Shown: one piece after another, positions 50,146-58,561 of the stretch
How the letters are laid out: every line of letters begins with the position of its first letter
How positions within the stretch are numbered: position 1 is the first letter of the stretch
NCBI RefSeq assembly: GCF_004327985.1
Contig: NZ_SJDL01000011.1
Location: forward strand, 62,001 to 126,000
Length of the DNA stretch: 64,000 nt
Reading direction: 5' to 3'
Source: Marinobacter halodurans
GTDB lineage: Bacteria > Pseudomonadota > Gammaproteobacteria > Pseudomonadales > Oleiphilaceae
Notes under the pieces: model-generated
Seen by the model: only the letters and a program-made list of their open reading frames with translations
Databases searched by the model: none
What the model was told of the DNA's origin: nothing
Made by a program: the position numbers and the translations under genes

Positions 50146-50417
50146 CAAGTCGGGTCCGCCGGATTTGGCAGGCCCGGAAATCCGTGAAAAGACTTCCTTC
50201 CCGGGACAGATGCGCTGGTGCGGAGTCGCACCGGGAAAAGGGACGGGAGGCACGCGCTTCCCGATGGAAGTGTCACGCAGAAAAAACTGATCGACCCGAG
50301 TTGGCAGGGATCAGCCCCGTTGGTATCAGGGCCGGGTTTCGGTAGCGCCACAGGGTCGTATCCACGACAAGAATAAGGGGCTTCGTGCGAAGCGCCAGAA
50401 CTCTGTGGAGACACGGT
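50146..50417 (+). promoter_or_regulatory. long structured leader of coxB
   Basis: About 270 nt without a gene and with several hairpins: CGGATTT/AAATCCG (50160-50184), GGTGCG-GAGT-CGCACC (50217-50232), CTTCC/GGAAG near 50260, CTGATC/GATCAG (50286-50315) and GGCTTCG/CGAAGC near 50375. I see no known riboswitch consensus. Confidence 0.4.
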
Positions 50418-51545
50418 ATGCGCATGACGGCATTACGAGCCGGCACACTGCTGGCCGGACTCCCGGTTTCCGGATCGGCTCTCGCCGACTGGACCGTCAA
50501 TATGACTCCCGGTGTCACCAGTGTCAGTCGTGACATCTACGGTCTCCACATGACCATATTCTGGGTCTGCGTGGTGATCGGCATCGTGGTGTTCGGCGTC
50601 ATGTTCTGGTCGATTTTCGCCCATCGCCGATCCAAGGGCCACAAGCCGGCCAACTTCCACGAGCATACCTGGGTCGAGATCCTCTGGACCATTGTTCCCT
50701 TCTTGATCCTCGTGGCCATGGCGATTCCCGCCACCGCCACGCTGCTGCGCATGTACGACACCAAAGAGGCTGACATCGACGTCAAGATCACCGGTTACCA
50801 GTGGAAATGGCATTACGATTTCCTCAATGAGAAATTCGGCTACTTCTCCAATCTCGCCACACCCCAGGAAGAAATCCACAACCTCGCCAACAAGAACGAG
50901 CATTACCTGTTGCAGGTGGATGAGCCCCTGGTGCTGCCGGTGGGCAAGAAGATCCGTTTCCTGGTGACCGCCAACGACGTGATCCACTCCTGGTGGGTCC
51001 CGGCGCTGGGCGTGAAGAAAGACGCCATCCCCGGCTATATCAATGAAACCTGGGCGGAAATCGACGAGCCAGGCATCTACCGGGGCCAGTGTACCGAGCT
51101 GTGCGGCAAGAATCATGGCTTCATGCCGATCGTGGTCAAGGCGGTGCCGGAAGACGAGTACCAGAAGTGGGTCCAGGACAAGGTGGCCCAGGCCGAGAAG
51201 GTCCGCGAACTGACCAGCAAGGACTGGACGAAAGACGAGCTGCTGGCGCGCGGCGAGAAAGCCTACAACACCACCTGCGCCGCCTGTCACCAGCCGGATG
51301 GCTCGGGCGCGCCGCCCACCTTCCCGGCGCTCAAGGGCAGTCCGGTCGCGACCGGGCCGCTGGAAAACCACCTGCACACCGTGCTCTTCGGCGTAAAGGG
51401 TACGCCCATGCAGGCCTTCGGCGAACAGCTCAGCGAAGTCGACCTGGCGGCGATCATTACCTACGAGCGTAACGCCTGGGGCAACAACACCGGGGATATG
51501 GTCACACCCAAGCAGCTTCTCGATTACAAGCAGTCGCAGCAATAA
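50418..51545 (+). CDS. coxB: cytochrome c oxidase subunit II with fused cytochrome c (caa3 type)
   Basis: Takes electrons into the aa3 oxidase through CuA. 375 residues: signal peptide (to about residue 24), two transmembrane helices (IFWVCVVIGIVVFGVMFWS; ILWTIVPFLILVAMAIPA), CuA domain with CTELCGKNHGFM (Cys225, Cys229, His233, Met236), and a C-terminal cytochrome c domain with CAACH (Cys287-His291). The fusion is seen in caa3 oxidases and many proteobacterial CtaC proteins. GGAG precedes the ATG. First gene of the oxidase operon. Confidence 0.97.
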   Translation: MRMTALRAGTLLAGLPVSGSALADWTVNMTPGVTSVSRDIYGLHMTIFWVCVVIGIVVFGVMFWSIFAHRRSKGHKPANFHEHTWVEILWTIVPFLILVAMAIPATATLLRMYDTKEADIDVKITGYQWKWHYDFLNEKFGYFSNLATPQEEIHNLANKNEHYLLQVDEPLVLPVGKKIRFLVTANDVIHSWWVPALGVKKDAIPGYINETWAEIDEPGIYRGQCTELCGKNHGFMPIVVKAVPEDEYQKWVQDKVAQAEKVRELTSKDWTKDELLARGEKAYNTTCAACHQPDGSGAPPTFPALKGSPVATGPLENHLHTVLFGVKGTPMQAFGEQLSEVDLAAIITYERNAWGNNTGDMVTPKQLLDYKQSQQ

Positions 51546-51633
51546 ATAGACAGCACGGCGTTCCGGCGACGGCTGGAGGCCAGACGATCACAGCAAGGCC
51601 AGCGCGGTTTGCCGGCAGCAACGGGGGTTCACC

Positions 51634-53220
51634 ATGAGTGCGGTCATCGACACCCACGACACCGAACACGCCCATCACGGGCCCGCCAAGGGGATCCGCC
51701 GGTGGCTGTTCGCCACCAACCACAAGGACATCGGGACCATGTACCTGGTGTTCAGCTTCACCATGTTCCTGCTGGGTGGGTCGATGGCGATGGTCATCCG
51801 CTCGGAACTGTTCCAGCCCGGACTGCAGATCGTCGAACCTGAGTTCTTCAACCAGATGACCACCATGCACGGGCTGATCATGGTGTTCGGCGCGGTGATG
51901 CCGGCCTTCGTGGGGCTGGCCAACTGGATGATCCCGCTGATGATCGGCGCGCCGGACATGGCCCTGCCGCGGATGAACAACTGGAGCTTCTGGATCCTGC
52001 CGGCGGCCTTCGCCCTGCTGGTGTCCACCCTGTTCATGGACGGCGGCGCCCCCAACTTCGGCTGGACCTTCTACGCACCGCTATCGACCACCTACGGGCC
52101 ACCGAGCACCACTTTCTTCATCTTCGCCATCCATATGATGGGGATCTCGTCGATCATGGGCGGGATCAACGTGATCGCCACCATTCTCAACCTGCGGGCG
52201 CCGGGCATGACGCTGATGAAAATGCCCCTGTTCGTGTGGACCTGGCTGATCACCGCCTTCCTGCTGATCGCCGTCATGCCGGTGCTGGCGGGCGTGGTCA
52301 CCATGATGCTGATGGACATCCACTTCGGCACCAGCTTCTTCAACGCCGGCGGCGGCGGGGATCCGGTGCTGTTCCAGCACGTGTTCTGGTTCTTCGGTCA
52401 CCCCGAGGTGTACATCATGATCCTGCCGGCCTTTGGCGCCGTGTCCGAGATCATTCCCGCGTTCTCCCGCAAGCCGCTGTTCGGCTACGCCTCCATGGTG
52501 TACGCGGTGGGCGCGATTGCCCTGCTCTCGTTCGTGGTCTGGGCCCACCACATGTTCACCGTCGGCATGCCGGTGGCCGGGCAGCTGTTCTTCATGTACT
52601 GCACCATGCTGATCGCCGTGCCCACCGGCGTGAAGGTGTTCAACTGGGTGGCCACCATGTTCCGCGGTTCGCTCACTTTCGAGGCGCCGATGCTGTTCGC
52701 GGTGGCCTTCATCATCTTGTTCACCATCGGCGGTTTCTCCGGCCTGATGCTGGCCATCGCTCCGGCGGACTTCCAGTACCATGACACCTACTTCGTGGTG
52801 GCCCACTTCCACTACGTGCTGGTGCCGGGCGCCATCTTCGGCATTTTCGCCTCGGCCTACTTCTGGCTGCCCAAATGGACCGGCCACATGTACGACGAGA
52901 CCCTGGCCAAGACCCATTTCTGGATGTCCTTCATCGGCATGAACATGGCGTTCTTCCCCATGCACTTCCTGGGGCTGGCGGGCATGCCGCGGCGGATTCC
53001 CGACTACGCGTTGCAGTTCGCCGACTTCAACATGATTTCCAGCATTGGCGCCTTCCTGTTCGGGACGACCCAGTTGCTGTTCCTGTACATCGTGGTCAAG
53101 TGCGTGCGCGGCGGCGAGAAGGCACCGGCCAAGCCCTGGGATGGCGCCCGGGGCCTGGAATGGACCGTACCGTCACCGGCGCCGTTCCATACGTTTGCGA
53201 CCCCGCCGGAAGTGAAATGA
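51634..53220 (+). CDS. coxA: cytochrome c oxidase subunit I
   Basis: Catalytic subunit with heme a, heme a3 and CuB; pumps protons. 528 residues, twelve transmembrane helices. Ligands: His in TMHGLIMVFG (heme a), GHPEVYI (CuB His, cross-linked Tyr and the D-channel Glu), VWAHHMFTVG (CuB His pair), and HDTYFVVAHFHYV (heme a3 and a His). The pattern is A1-type heme-copper oxidase. Follows coxB by 88 bp. Confidence 0.98.
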   Translation: MSAVIDTHDTEHAHHGPAKGIRRWLFATNHKDIGTMYLVFSFTMFLLGGSMAMVIRSELFQPGLQIVEPEFFNQMTTMHGLIMVFGAVMPAFVGLANWMIPLMIGAPDMALPRMNNWSFWILPAAFALLVSTLFMDGGAPNFGWTFYAPLSTTYGPPSTTFFIFAIHMMGISSIMGGINVIATILNLRAPGMTLMKMPLFVWTWLITAFLLIAVMPVLAGVVTMMLMDIHFGTSFFNAGGGGDPVLFQHVFWFFGHPEVYIMILPAFGAVSEIIPAFSRKPLFGYASMVYAVGAIALLSFVVWAHHMFTVGMPVAGQLFFMYCTMLIAVPTGVKVFNWVATMFRGSLTFEAPMLFAVAFIILFTIGGFSGLMLAIAPADFQYHDTYFVVAHFHYVLVPGAIFGIFASAYFWLPKWTGHMYDETLAKTHFWMSFIGMNMAFFPMHFLGLAGMPRRIPDYALQFADFNMISSIGAFLFGTTQLLFLYIVVKCVRGGEKAPAKPWDGARGLEWTVPSPAPFHTFATPPEVK

Positions 53221-53271
53221 GCCGGCGCGGGTATGGATATCTGAAGCACGGCATTGCCGTCGGAGGCTGCC

Positions 53272-54159
53272 ATGGCAACTGAAAACAGCTATTACGTTCC
53301 CGAGCAGAGCAAGTGGCCGATCATTGCCACCATCGGCCTGCTGACCACCCTGGCGAGCACCGGCTCGATCATGGTCAACGCCGACAAGGGCGAGTCCACC
53401 ACCGCATCCTGGGTGATGTTCTTCATCGGCGCGATGATCATGGCCTACATGCTGTTTGGCTGGTTCGGCAACGTCATCCGGGAGAGTCGGGCGGGTCTCT
53501 ACAGCAGCAGGATGGACCGCTCCTACCGCTGGGGCATGAGCTGGTTCATCTTTTCCGAGGTGATGTTCTTTGCCGCCTTCTTCGGTGCCCTGTTCTACGC
53601 CCGCCACTTTGCCGTGCCCTGGCTCGGGGGCGAAGGCGATCGCGGTTCCAGCCACATGCTCTGGGAAGGTTTCGAGGCCACCTGGCCGCTGCTGGCCACG
53701 CCGGATACCGAGGCCTACACCCAGACCAAGGACATCATCAATCCCTGGCACCTGCCGCTGATCAACACCGTGCTGCTGCTGAGTTCCTCGTTTACGGTGA
53801 CCGTCGCGCACCACGCGCTGAAGAGCGACAACCGCACCCGGGCCAAGATCTGGCTGGCGCTGACCATTATCCTCGGCCTGTGCTTCCTGACCTTCCAGGC
53901 GGAAGAGTACGTCCACGCCTACACCGAACTGGACCTGACGCTGAACTCCGGCATCTACGGTAGCACCTTCTTCATCCTGACCGGCTTCCACGGCGCACAC
54001 GTCACCCTGGGGGCGCTGATGCTGACGGTCATGCTGATCCGTATCACCAAGGGGCATTTCTCGCCGGAGAAACACTTCGGCTTCGAGGCCGCCAGCTGGT
54101 ACTGGCACTTCGTGGACGTGGTTTGGCTGGGCCTGTTTACCTTCGTCTACATACTGTGA
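53272..54159 (+). CDS. coxC: cytochrome c oxidase subunit III
   Basis: Seven-helix core subunit that stabilises subunit I. 295 residues: SKWPIIATIGLLTTLASTGS, MSWFIFSEVMFFAAFFGALFYARHF, NTVLLLSSSFTVTVAHHAL, STFFILTGFHGAHVTLGALM and the C-terminal SWYWHFVDVVWLGLFTFVYIL. GGAGG precedes the ATG at 53272. It begins 51 bp after coxA: there is no room for ctaG (cox11), which lies between coxA and coxC in relatives. Confidence 0.97.
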   Translation: MATENSYYVPEQSKWPIIATIGLLTTLASTGSIMVNADKGESTTASWVMFFIGAMIMAYMLFGWFGNVIRESRAGLYSSRMDRSYRWGMSWFIFSEVMFFAAFFGALFYARHFAVPWLGGEGDRGSSHMLWEGFEATWPLLATPDTEAYTQTKDIINPWHLPLINTVLLLSSSFTVTVAHHALKSDNRTRAKIWLALTIILGLCFLTFQAEEYVHAYTELDLTLNSGIYGSTFFILTGFHGAHVTLGALMLTVMLIRITKGHFSPEKHFGFEAASWYWHFVDVVWLGLFTFVYIL

Positions 54160-54181
54160 TCCTCCTGAGCCGTGACGGAAC

Positions 54182-54385
54182 TCAGGGGGTGGGGTTCATC
54201 GACAGGTCGCCGTGCCACAGGGCAAAGCCGATGATCAGCAGGAGCAGGCCGCTGAGCGTCACGCGCAGGATGAGCGAATGGAGCACCCGTCGGCTCCGGC
54301 TCTCGTCGCGCAGCAGGAAGAACAGGCCGCTGAACAGCGACGCGATAACCGCGAGCAGGAGACCGACGATCAGGATCTTGAGCAT
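54182..54385 (-). CDS. DUF2909 twin-transmembrane protein
   Basis: 67 residues, two helices: MLKILIVGLLLAVIASLFSGLFFLL and LRVTLSGLLLLIIGFALWHG, joined by RDESRSRR. DUF2909 proteins accompany oxidase assembly genes; function unknown. The ATG at 54385 has GGAG 8 nt upstream. On the minus strand between coxC and surf1, so divergently transcribed from surf1. Confidence 0.9.
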   Translation of the reverse strand: MLKILIVGLLLAVIASLFSGLFFLLRDESRSRRVLHSLILRVTLSGLLLLIIGFALWHGDLSMNPTP

Positions 54386-54435
54386 GCCAACAGCTCCCAT
54401 GGGCCGATTGGATGATGGAGTCACTATAGCAAAGC

Positions 54436-55173
54436 ATGGCTGAGCGGGTGCAAAGACGCTGGCAGCCGGACTGGCGCCTGTGGTTGCTGGCCTTCCTGCT
54501 GCTGCCGGTGCTGGTGGGGCTGGGTATCTGGCAACTGGACCGGGCCGGTGAAAAAGAGGCGATGCTGGCCCGCTGGAACCAGCAACTGCAAAGCGGGAGC
54601 TGGCCGCAGGCCCTGGATGCCGGTTTGACGGATGGCCAGCCGGTGGAACTGCGGGGCCATTACCGGGCCGATCACCAGTGGCTGCTGGACAACCGCACCC
54701 GTGACGGTCGGCCGGGCTACGAGGTGCTGACCCTGTTCGAGCCGGAGGCCGGACCGCCGGTACTGGTCAATCGGGGCTGGCTGCAGGCCCCCAGGCGCCG
54801 GGACGAATTGCCGGGGCTGGTGACGCCGCGGGATACGGTGACCATCCGGGCGCGCGTGGCGGACTATCCCACGCCGCCGGTCCTGGAGCAGACCCGACCC
54901 GAAAGCGACTGGCCCCGGCGGGTACAGGCACTGCATCCAGACGAGGTCAGGCAGCAGGCGCCGCAGGCCATCGACCGGCTCCTGCGGCTGGAAGACCCGG
55001 CCCAGCCGGGCGCCTACCGGGCGGATTTCGCGCCGAACCTGATGGGGCCGCAGACCCACTACGGCTATGCGGCGCAGTGGTTCACCATGGCCGCGGTGCT
55101 GGTGGTGCTGACCATCGTGGCAAGTTACCGAAAACAACAGGGACAGGATCAGGATGACGCTGGCAATGACTGA
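54436..55173 (+). CDS. SURF1-family oxidase assembly protein
   Basis: Helps deliver heme a to subunit I. 245 residues with two transmembrane helices, one N-terminal (LWLLAFLLLPVLVGLGIWQL) and one C-terminal (YAAQWFTMAAVLVVLTIVAS), and a periplasmic domain between with GYEVLTLFEP and VLVNRGWLQAP. Stop overlaps the next gene by 20 bp, so co-translated. Confidence 0.95.
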   Translation: MAERVQRRWQPDWRLWLLAFLLLPVLVGLGIWQLDRAGEKEAMLARWNQQLQSGSWPQALDAGLTDGQPVELRGHYRADHQWLLDNRTRDGRPGYEVLTLFEPEAGPPVLVNRGWLQAPRRRDELPGLVTPRDTVTIRARVADYPTPPVLEQTRPESDWPRRVQALHPDEVRQQAPQAIDRLLRLEDPAQPGAYRADFAPNLMGPQTHYGYAAQWFTMAAVLVVLTIVASYRKQQGQDQDDAGND

Positions 55174-55783
55174 CTCCAGGCAACCCCAAACCGGCCCCAC
55201 GCCCGAGCAGGTCCGGCGCGGCCGGCGTACCGCGTTGCTGCTGTTTGCCATCGGCTTCGGGCCGCTGGTGCTGGCGTCCATCATGTTCTATACCGGCTGG
55301 ATGAACCCCACCGGCCAGTCCAACAACGGCATCCTGGTCGACCCGCCGGTGCCTGTCTCCCGGCTGGGCCTGCTGGATAGCGACGGCCAGCCTTTCGCCG
55401 ACCGCTTCGGTCCCATGCATCCGGATGCCAACTGGATGATGCTGGTGGCCAACGAAGGCCCCTGCGCCGAGGCCTGCCAGCACCTGATTTACCTGGCCCG
55501 CCAGGTCAATGTCGCCCTGGGCAAGCACCAGGACCGCATGACCCGCGCCGCCTATCTGCCCGCGCCACCGGCGGACCTGAGCGGCTACCCGGACATGCCC
55601 CTGCTGCAAGCGGGCGGGACCGAAGCCATCCAGTGGCCCGGCGACGTGGACCTGAAACAGGCCCCCCAGATATACGTCATCGACCCGTTCGGCAACGTGA
55701 TGATGCGTTACGGACCGGCGATGGACGGCAAGGCGATCCTTGAGGATCTCAAGCACCTGATGCGGATTTCCCAAATCGGCTGA
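55154..55783 (+). CDS. oxidase-cluster membrane-anchored protein (PA0111-like)
   Basis: 209 residues: one N-terminal transmembrane helix (RTALLLFAIGFGPLVLASIMFYTGW) and a periplasmic domain with thioredoxin/SCO-like arrangement (WMMLVANEGPCAEACQHLIYL, QIYVIDPFGNVMMRYG). The CAEAC pair recalls the SCO CxxxC, so a copper or thiol role is possible. Conserved between surf1 and ctaA in pseudomonads; function not established. Start at 55154; an in-frame ATG is at 55166. Confidence 0.82.
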   Translation: MTLAMTDSRQPQTGPTPEQVRRGRRTALLLFAIGFGPLVLASIMFYTGWMNPTGQSNNGILVDPPVPVSRLGLLDSDGQPFADRFGPMHPDANWMMLVANEGPCAEACQHLIYLARQVNVALGKHQDRMTRAAYLPAPPADLSGYPDMPLLQAGGTEAIQWPGDVDLKQAPQIYVIDPFGNVMMRYGPAMDGKAILEDLKHLMRISQIG

Positions 55784-55860
55784 CGTGGCCCGCAGCGGGC
55801 ACCGGCGCGGAGGCATCCCGCCACGGGGAGGACGCCAGCCACAGGTCGGAGGACTGTGCC

Positions 55861-56946
55861 ATGAACGCAACGCCTGACCGCATTGCCCTGCACCGTCGAC
55901 TGATGGGTCGACTGGCGCTGGTTGCGACCGTCCTGACGCTGCTGGTGGTCCTTTTGGGGGCCTGGACCCGGCTGACCCACTCCGGTCTCGGCTGCCCCGA
56001 CTGGCCCGGCTGTTACGGTTTCCTGAGCGTGCCACAGTCCGCCGAACACATCGCCATTGCCGAGGCCCGCTTCCCCGGGGTGCCGTTCGACGCCAGCAAG
56101 GGCTGGCCGGAAATGATCCACCGCTACGCCGCCGCCGCCCTCAGTCTGCTGGTGTTCAGCATCGCGTTCCTGGCGATCCGCTTCCGTCGCGAAGGGCTGC
56201 CGCTGCGTCACCCGCTGCTGATCGCGGGCTTTATCCTTGTCCAGGCCGCCTTCGGCATGTGGACTGTCACCCTCAAGCTCTGGCCCCAGGTGGTGGCGCT
56301 ACACCTGCTGGGCGGTTTCACCATGCTGAGCCTGCTGACGCTGCTCACCCTGCGCCTGCGCGGACGCCACGTGAACCCCTTGCCGGCGCTGGCGGACCGG
56401 CTGGGGCATTTCCGGCCGGCCCTGCGGGTGGCCCTGTTCCTGGTGATTGCGCAAATCGCCCTGGGCGCCTGGACCGCCTCCAACTACGCGGCGGTGGCCT
56501 GCACCGACCTGCCCACCTGCCAGGGCCAGTGGTGGCCACGGATGGATTTCCGCCACGGCTTTGACGTGACCCAGGCGGTGGGCCCGAACTATCTGGGCGG
56601 TCAGCTGGCTGCGGAGGGCCGGGTGGCCATCCATGTCACCCACCGGATCGGCGCCATGCTTGTGCTGGTGGTACTCGGCAGCCTGTTGCTGCGTCTGTGG
56701 CGACCGGCCCACGAGGCCGGGTTGGGGCGCTGGGTGTTGCTCAGCGGTGGTGTCCTGCTGGCGCAGGTTGCGCTGGGCATCGCCAACGTCTGGCTGCACA
56801 TCCCGATTGCAGTGGCCATGGCCCACAACGCGCTGGGCGCCGGCCTGCTGCTGACCGTCATCAACCTGCTCTGGCGGCTGCAACCGTTCCCCGTTGCGCG
56901 GCCCCTGCCGAAACCGCGACTGATCAACCATGAGGTGCCTGCATGA
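55861..56946 (+). CDS. ctaA: heme A synthase (COX15/CtaA family)
   Basis: Oxidises heme O to heme A in the membrane. 361 residues, eight helices: LVATVLTLLVVLLGAWTRLTHSGLGCPDWPGCYG with the conserved Cys, and heme-ligand histidines in MIHRYAAAAL and HVTHRIGAMLVL; a second Cys pair in CTDLPTCQGQWWP. Four-base overlap (ATGA) with ctaB. Confidence 0.96.
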   Translation: MNATPDRIALHRRLMGRLALVATVLTLLVVLLGAWTRLTHSGLGCPDWPGCYGFLSVPQSAEHIAIAEARFPGVPFDASKGWPEMIHRYAAAALSLLVFSIAFLAIRFRREGLPLRHPLLIAGFILVQAAFGMWTVTLKLWPQVVALHLLGGFTMLSLLTLLTLRLRGRHVNPLPALADRLGHFRPALRVALFLVIAQIALGAWTASNYAAVACTDLPTCQGQWWPRMDFRHGFDVTQAVGPNYLGGQLAAEGRVAIHVTHRIGAMLVLVVLGSLLLRLWRPAHEAGLGRWVLLSGGVLLAQVALGIANVWLHIPIAVAMAHNALGAGLLLTVINLLWRLQPFPVARPLPKPRLINHEVPA

Positions 56947-57845
56947 GCGAGCCGTCCGACGCCGTTGCCCTCGACCACCGCAGCGCCAACTGGCGCGACT
57001 ATCTGGAGCTGACCAAGCCCCGGGTGGTGGCGCTGATGATGCTGACCACGGTGATCGGCATGTTGCTGGCCCGCCCCGAGCTGCCCGGCCTCACGGTGCT
57101 GGTGTTGGGCAACCTCGGCATTGCCGCGCTGGCGGGAGCTGCGGCGGTGGTCAACCATGTGGTGGATCACAAGGTGGATACGCTGATGGCGCGCACCCGC
57201 AAACGACCAGTAGCGACCGGCCGGGTGAGCACGCCCGAGGCGCTGGTTTTCGCGCTGGTGCTGGCGCTGGCCGGCATGCTGGTACTGGTATGGTGGGTCA
57301 ATCCGCTGACCGCCTGGCTAACGTTGGCCTCCCTGGTGGGTTACGCGGGCGTTTATACACTGTTCCTCAAACGGGCGACGCCGCAGAACATCGTCATTGG
57401 CGGGCTCGCCGGGGCCATGCCGCCGCTGCTGGGTTGGACGGCGGTGACCGGCCGGGTCGACGGCCACGCGCTGTTACTGGTGCTGATCATCTTCGCCTGG
57501 ACCCCGCCCCATTTCTGGGCCCTGGCCATCCATCGCAAGGCGGAATACGCCAGGGCAGGCATTCCCATGCTGCCGGTGACCCACGGCAACCGCTACACCG
57601 AACTGCACATCCTGCTTTACACGCTGGTCCTTTTCGCGGTCAGCCTGCTGCCGTTCGTCACCGGCATGGCCGGGCTCATCTACCTGGTGGGTGCCGCGAT
57701 CCTGGGCCTGCGATTCCTGCACTATGCTGTTCGGCTCTGGCAGGGCGATGACCGTCAGGTGGCACTGGCCACCTTCAAGTATTCCATCACCTATCTCATG
57801 GCCCTGTTCGTGGTGCTGCTGGTCGATCATTTCGTGCGTTTCTGA
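56943..57845 (+). CDS. ctaB: heme O synthase (protoheme IX farnesyltransferase)
   Basis: Adds farnesyl to heme b to give heme O. UbiA-fold, 300 residues, nine helices. Motifs: YLELTKPRVVALMMLT, the first Asp-rich motif NHVVDHKVDTLMARTRKRP, and the second region FAWTPPHFWALAIHRKAEYA. Also known as cyoE. Tightly linked with ctaA and the SCO gene. Confidence 0.97.
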   Translation: MSEPSDAVALDHRSANWRDYLELTKPRVVALMMLTTVIGMLLARPELPGLTVLVLGNLGIAALAGAAAVVNHVVDHKVDTLMARTRKRPVATGRVSTPEALVFALVLALAGMLVLVWWVNPLTAWLTLASLVGYAGVYTLFLKRATPQNIVIGGLAGAMPPLLGWTAVTGRVDGHALLLVLIIFAWTPPHFWALAIHRKAEYARAGIPMLPVTHGNRYTELHILLYTLVLFAVSLLPFVTGMAGLIYLVGAAILGLRFLHYAVRLWQGDDRQVALATFKYSITYLMALFVVLLVDHFVRF

Positions 57846-57856
57846 ACGGGAGCCGT

Positions 57857-58531
57857 ATGGCGCAACGCAAAAACACCTTTGGTATCCGCCTGACGGTGGC
57901 GATTCTTATCGTCGTGGTCGTGGCCATCCTGGGGATGGTCATCATCCGCCAGGCCGTCTTTGTGCCCGAGGCGGCCCAGTCCGGTCCGCCGCCGGATCTC
58001 AGTGCCATGCACGCCTTCGTCTACGACGAGGCGCGGCCGCTGGCGGATTTCCAGCTGGTGAACGAGCAGGGTGAGAGCGTCACCAGCGCCGCGCTCACGG
58101 GGCATTGGACCTTTGCCTACGTGGGCTATACGTCCTGCCCGGATGTGTGCCCCACCACGCTTGCCATGCTCAGGCAGGCCCGTCAGGAACTGGCCGGCAG
58201 CGGGCCGATGCCGCAGTACCTGCTGATCTCCGCCGACCCTGAACGGGACACGCCGTCCCGGCTCAACACCTACCTGAATGCCTTCGGCGAGGGCTTCCAC
58301 GGGCTGACCGGCGATATCGACACCCTGCGCGCCCTGGCCCGCAGCCTCAACGCGGACTTCTCCCGTCGCACCGATGAGAACGGCCGGATCGTCGTGGATC
58401 ACAGCGCCCACCTGGCACTGATCAATCCCCAGGGAGAGATGGCCGCGGTGCTGCAGCCGCCGTTCCAGCCGGAGCAGGTGGTGTCGGCCTATCGCCAGGT
58501 CGTGCAGTGGTACGGGCCGGACGGCGCCTGA
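57857..58531 (+). CDS. SCO1/SenC-family copper chaperone
   Basis: Thioredoxin-fold protein that helps load CuA on subunit II. 224 residues: N-terminal transmembrane anchor (LTVAILIVVVVAILGMVII), copper-binding CPDVC in YVGYTSCPDVCPTT, and a C-terminal His in VVDHSAHLALI. Last gene of the oxidase cluster; a CCGGAG/CTCCGG hairpin lies just after its stop, in the 30-bp gap to the convergent gene. Confidence 0.95.
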   Translation: MAQRKNTFGIRLTVAILIVVVVAILGMVIIRQAVFVPEAAQSGPPPDLSAMHAFVYDEARPLADFQLVNEQGESVTSAALTGHWTFAYVGYTSCPDVCPTTLAMLRQARQELAGSGPMPQYLLISADPERDTPSRLNTYLNAFGEGFHGLTGDIDTLRALARSLNADFSRRTDENGRIVVDHSAHLALINPQGEMAAVLQPPFQPEQVVSAYRQVVQWYGPDGA

Positions 58532-58561
58532 CCGGAGCCAGCGGTCCGCCTCCGGGCGGCG

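Noticed and set aside
50201-50250. Cobalamin-type riboswitch in the coxB leader
   Set aside because: A GGTGCG hairpin and GGGAAA-like words are there, but the conserved B12-box and arrangement are not.
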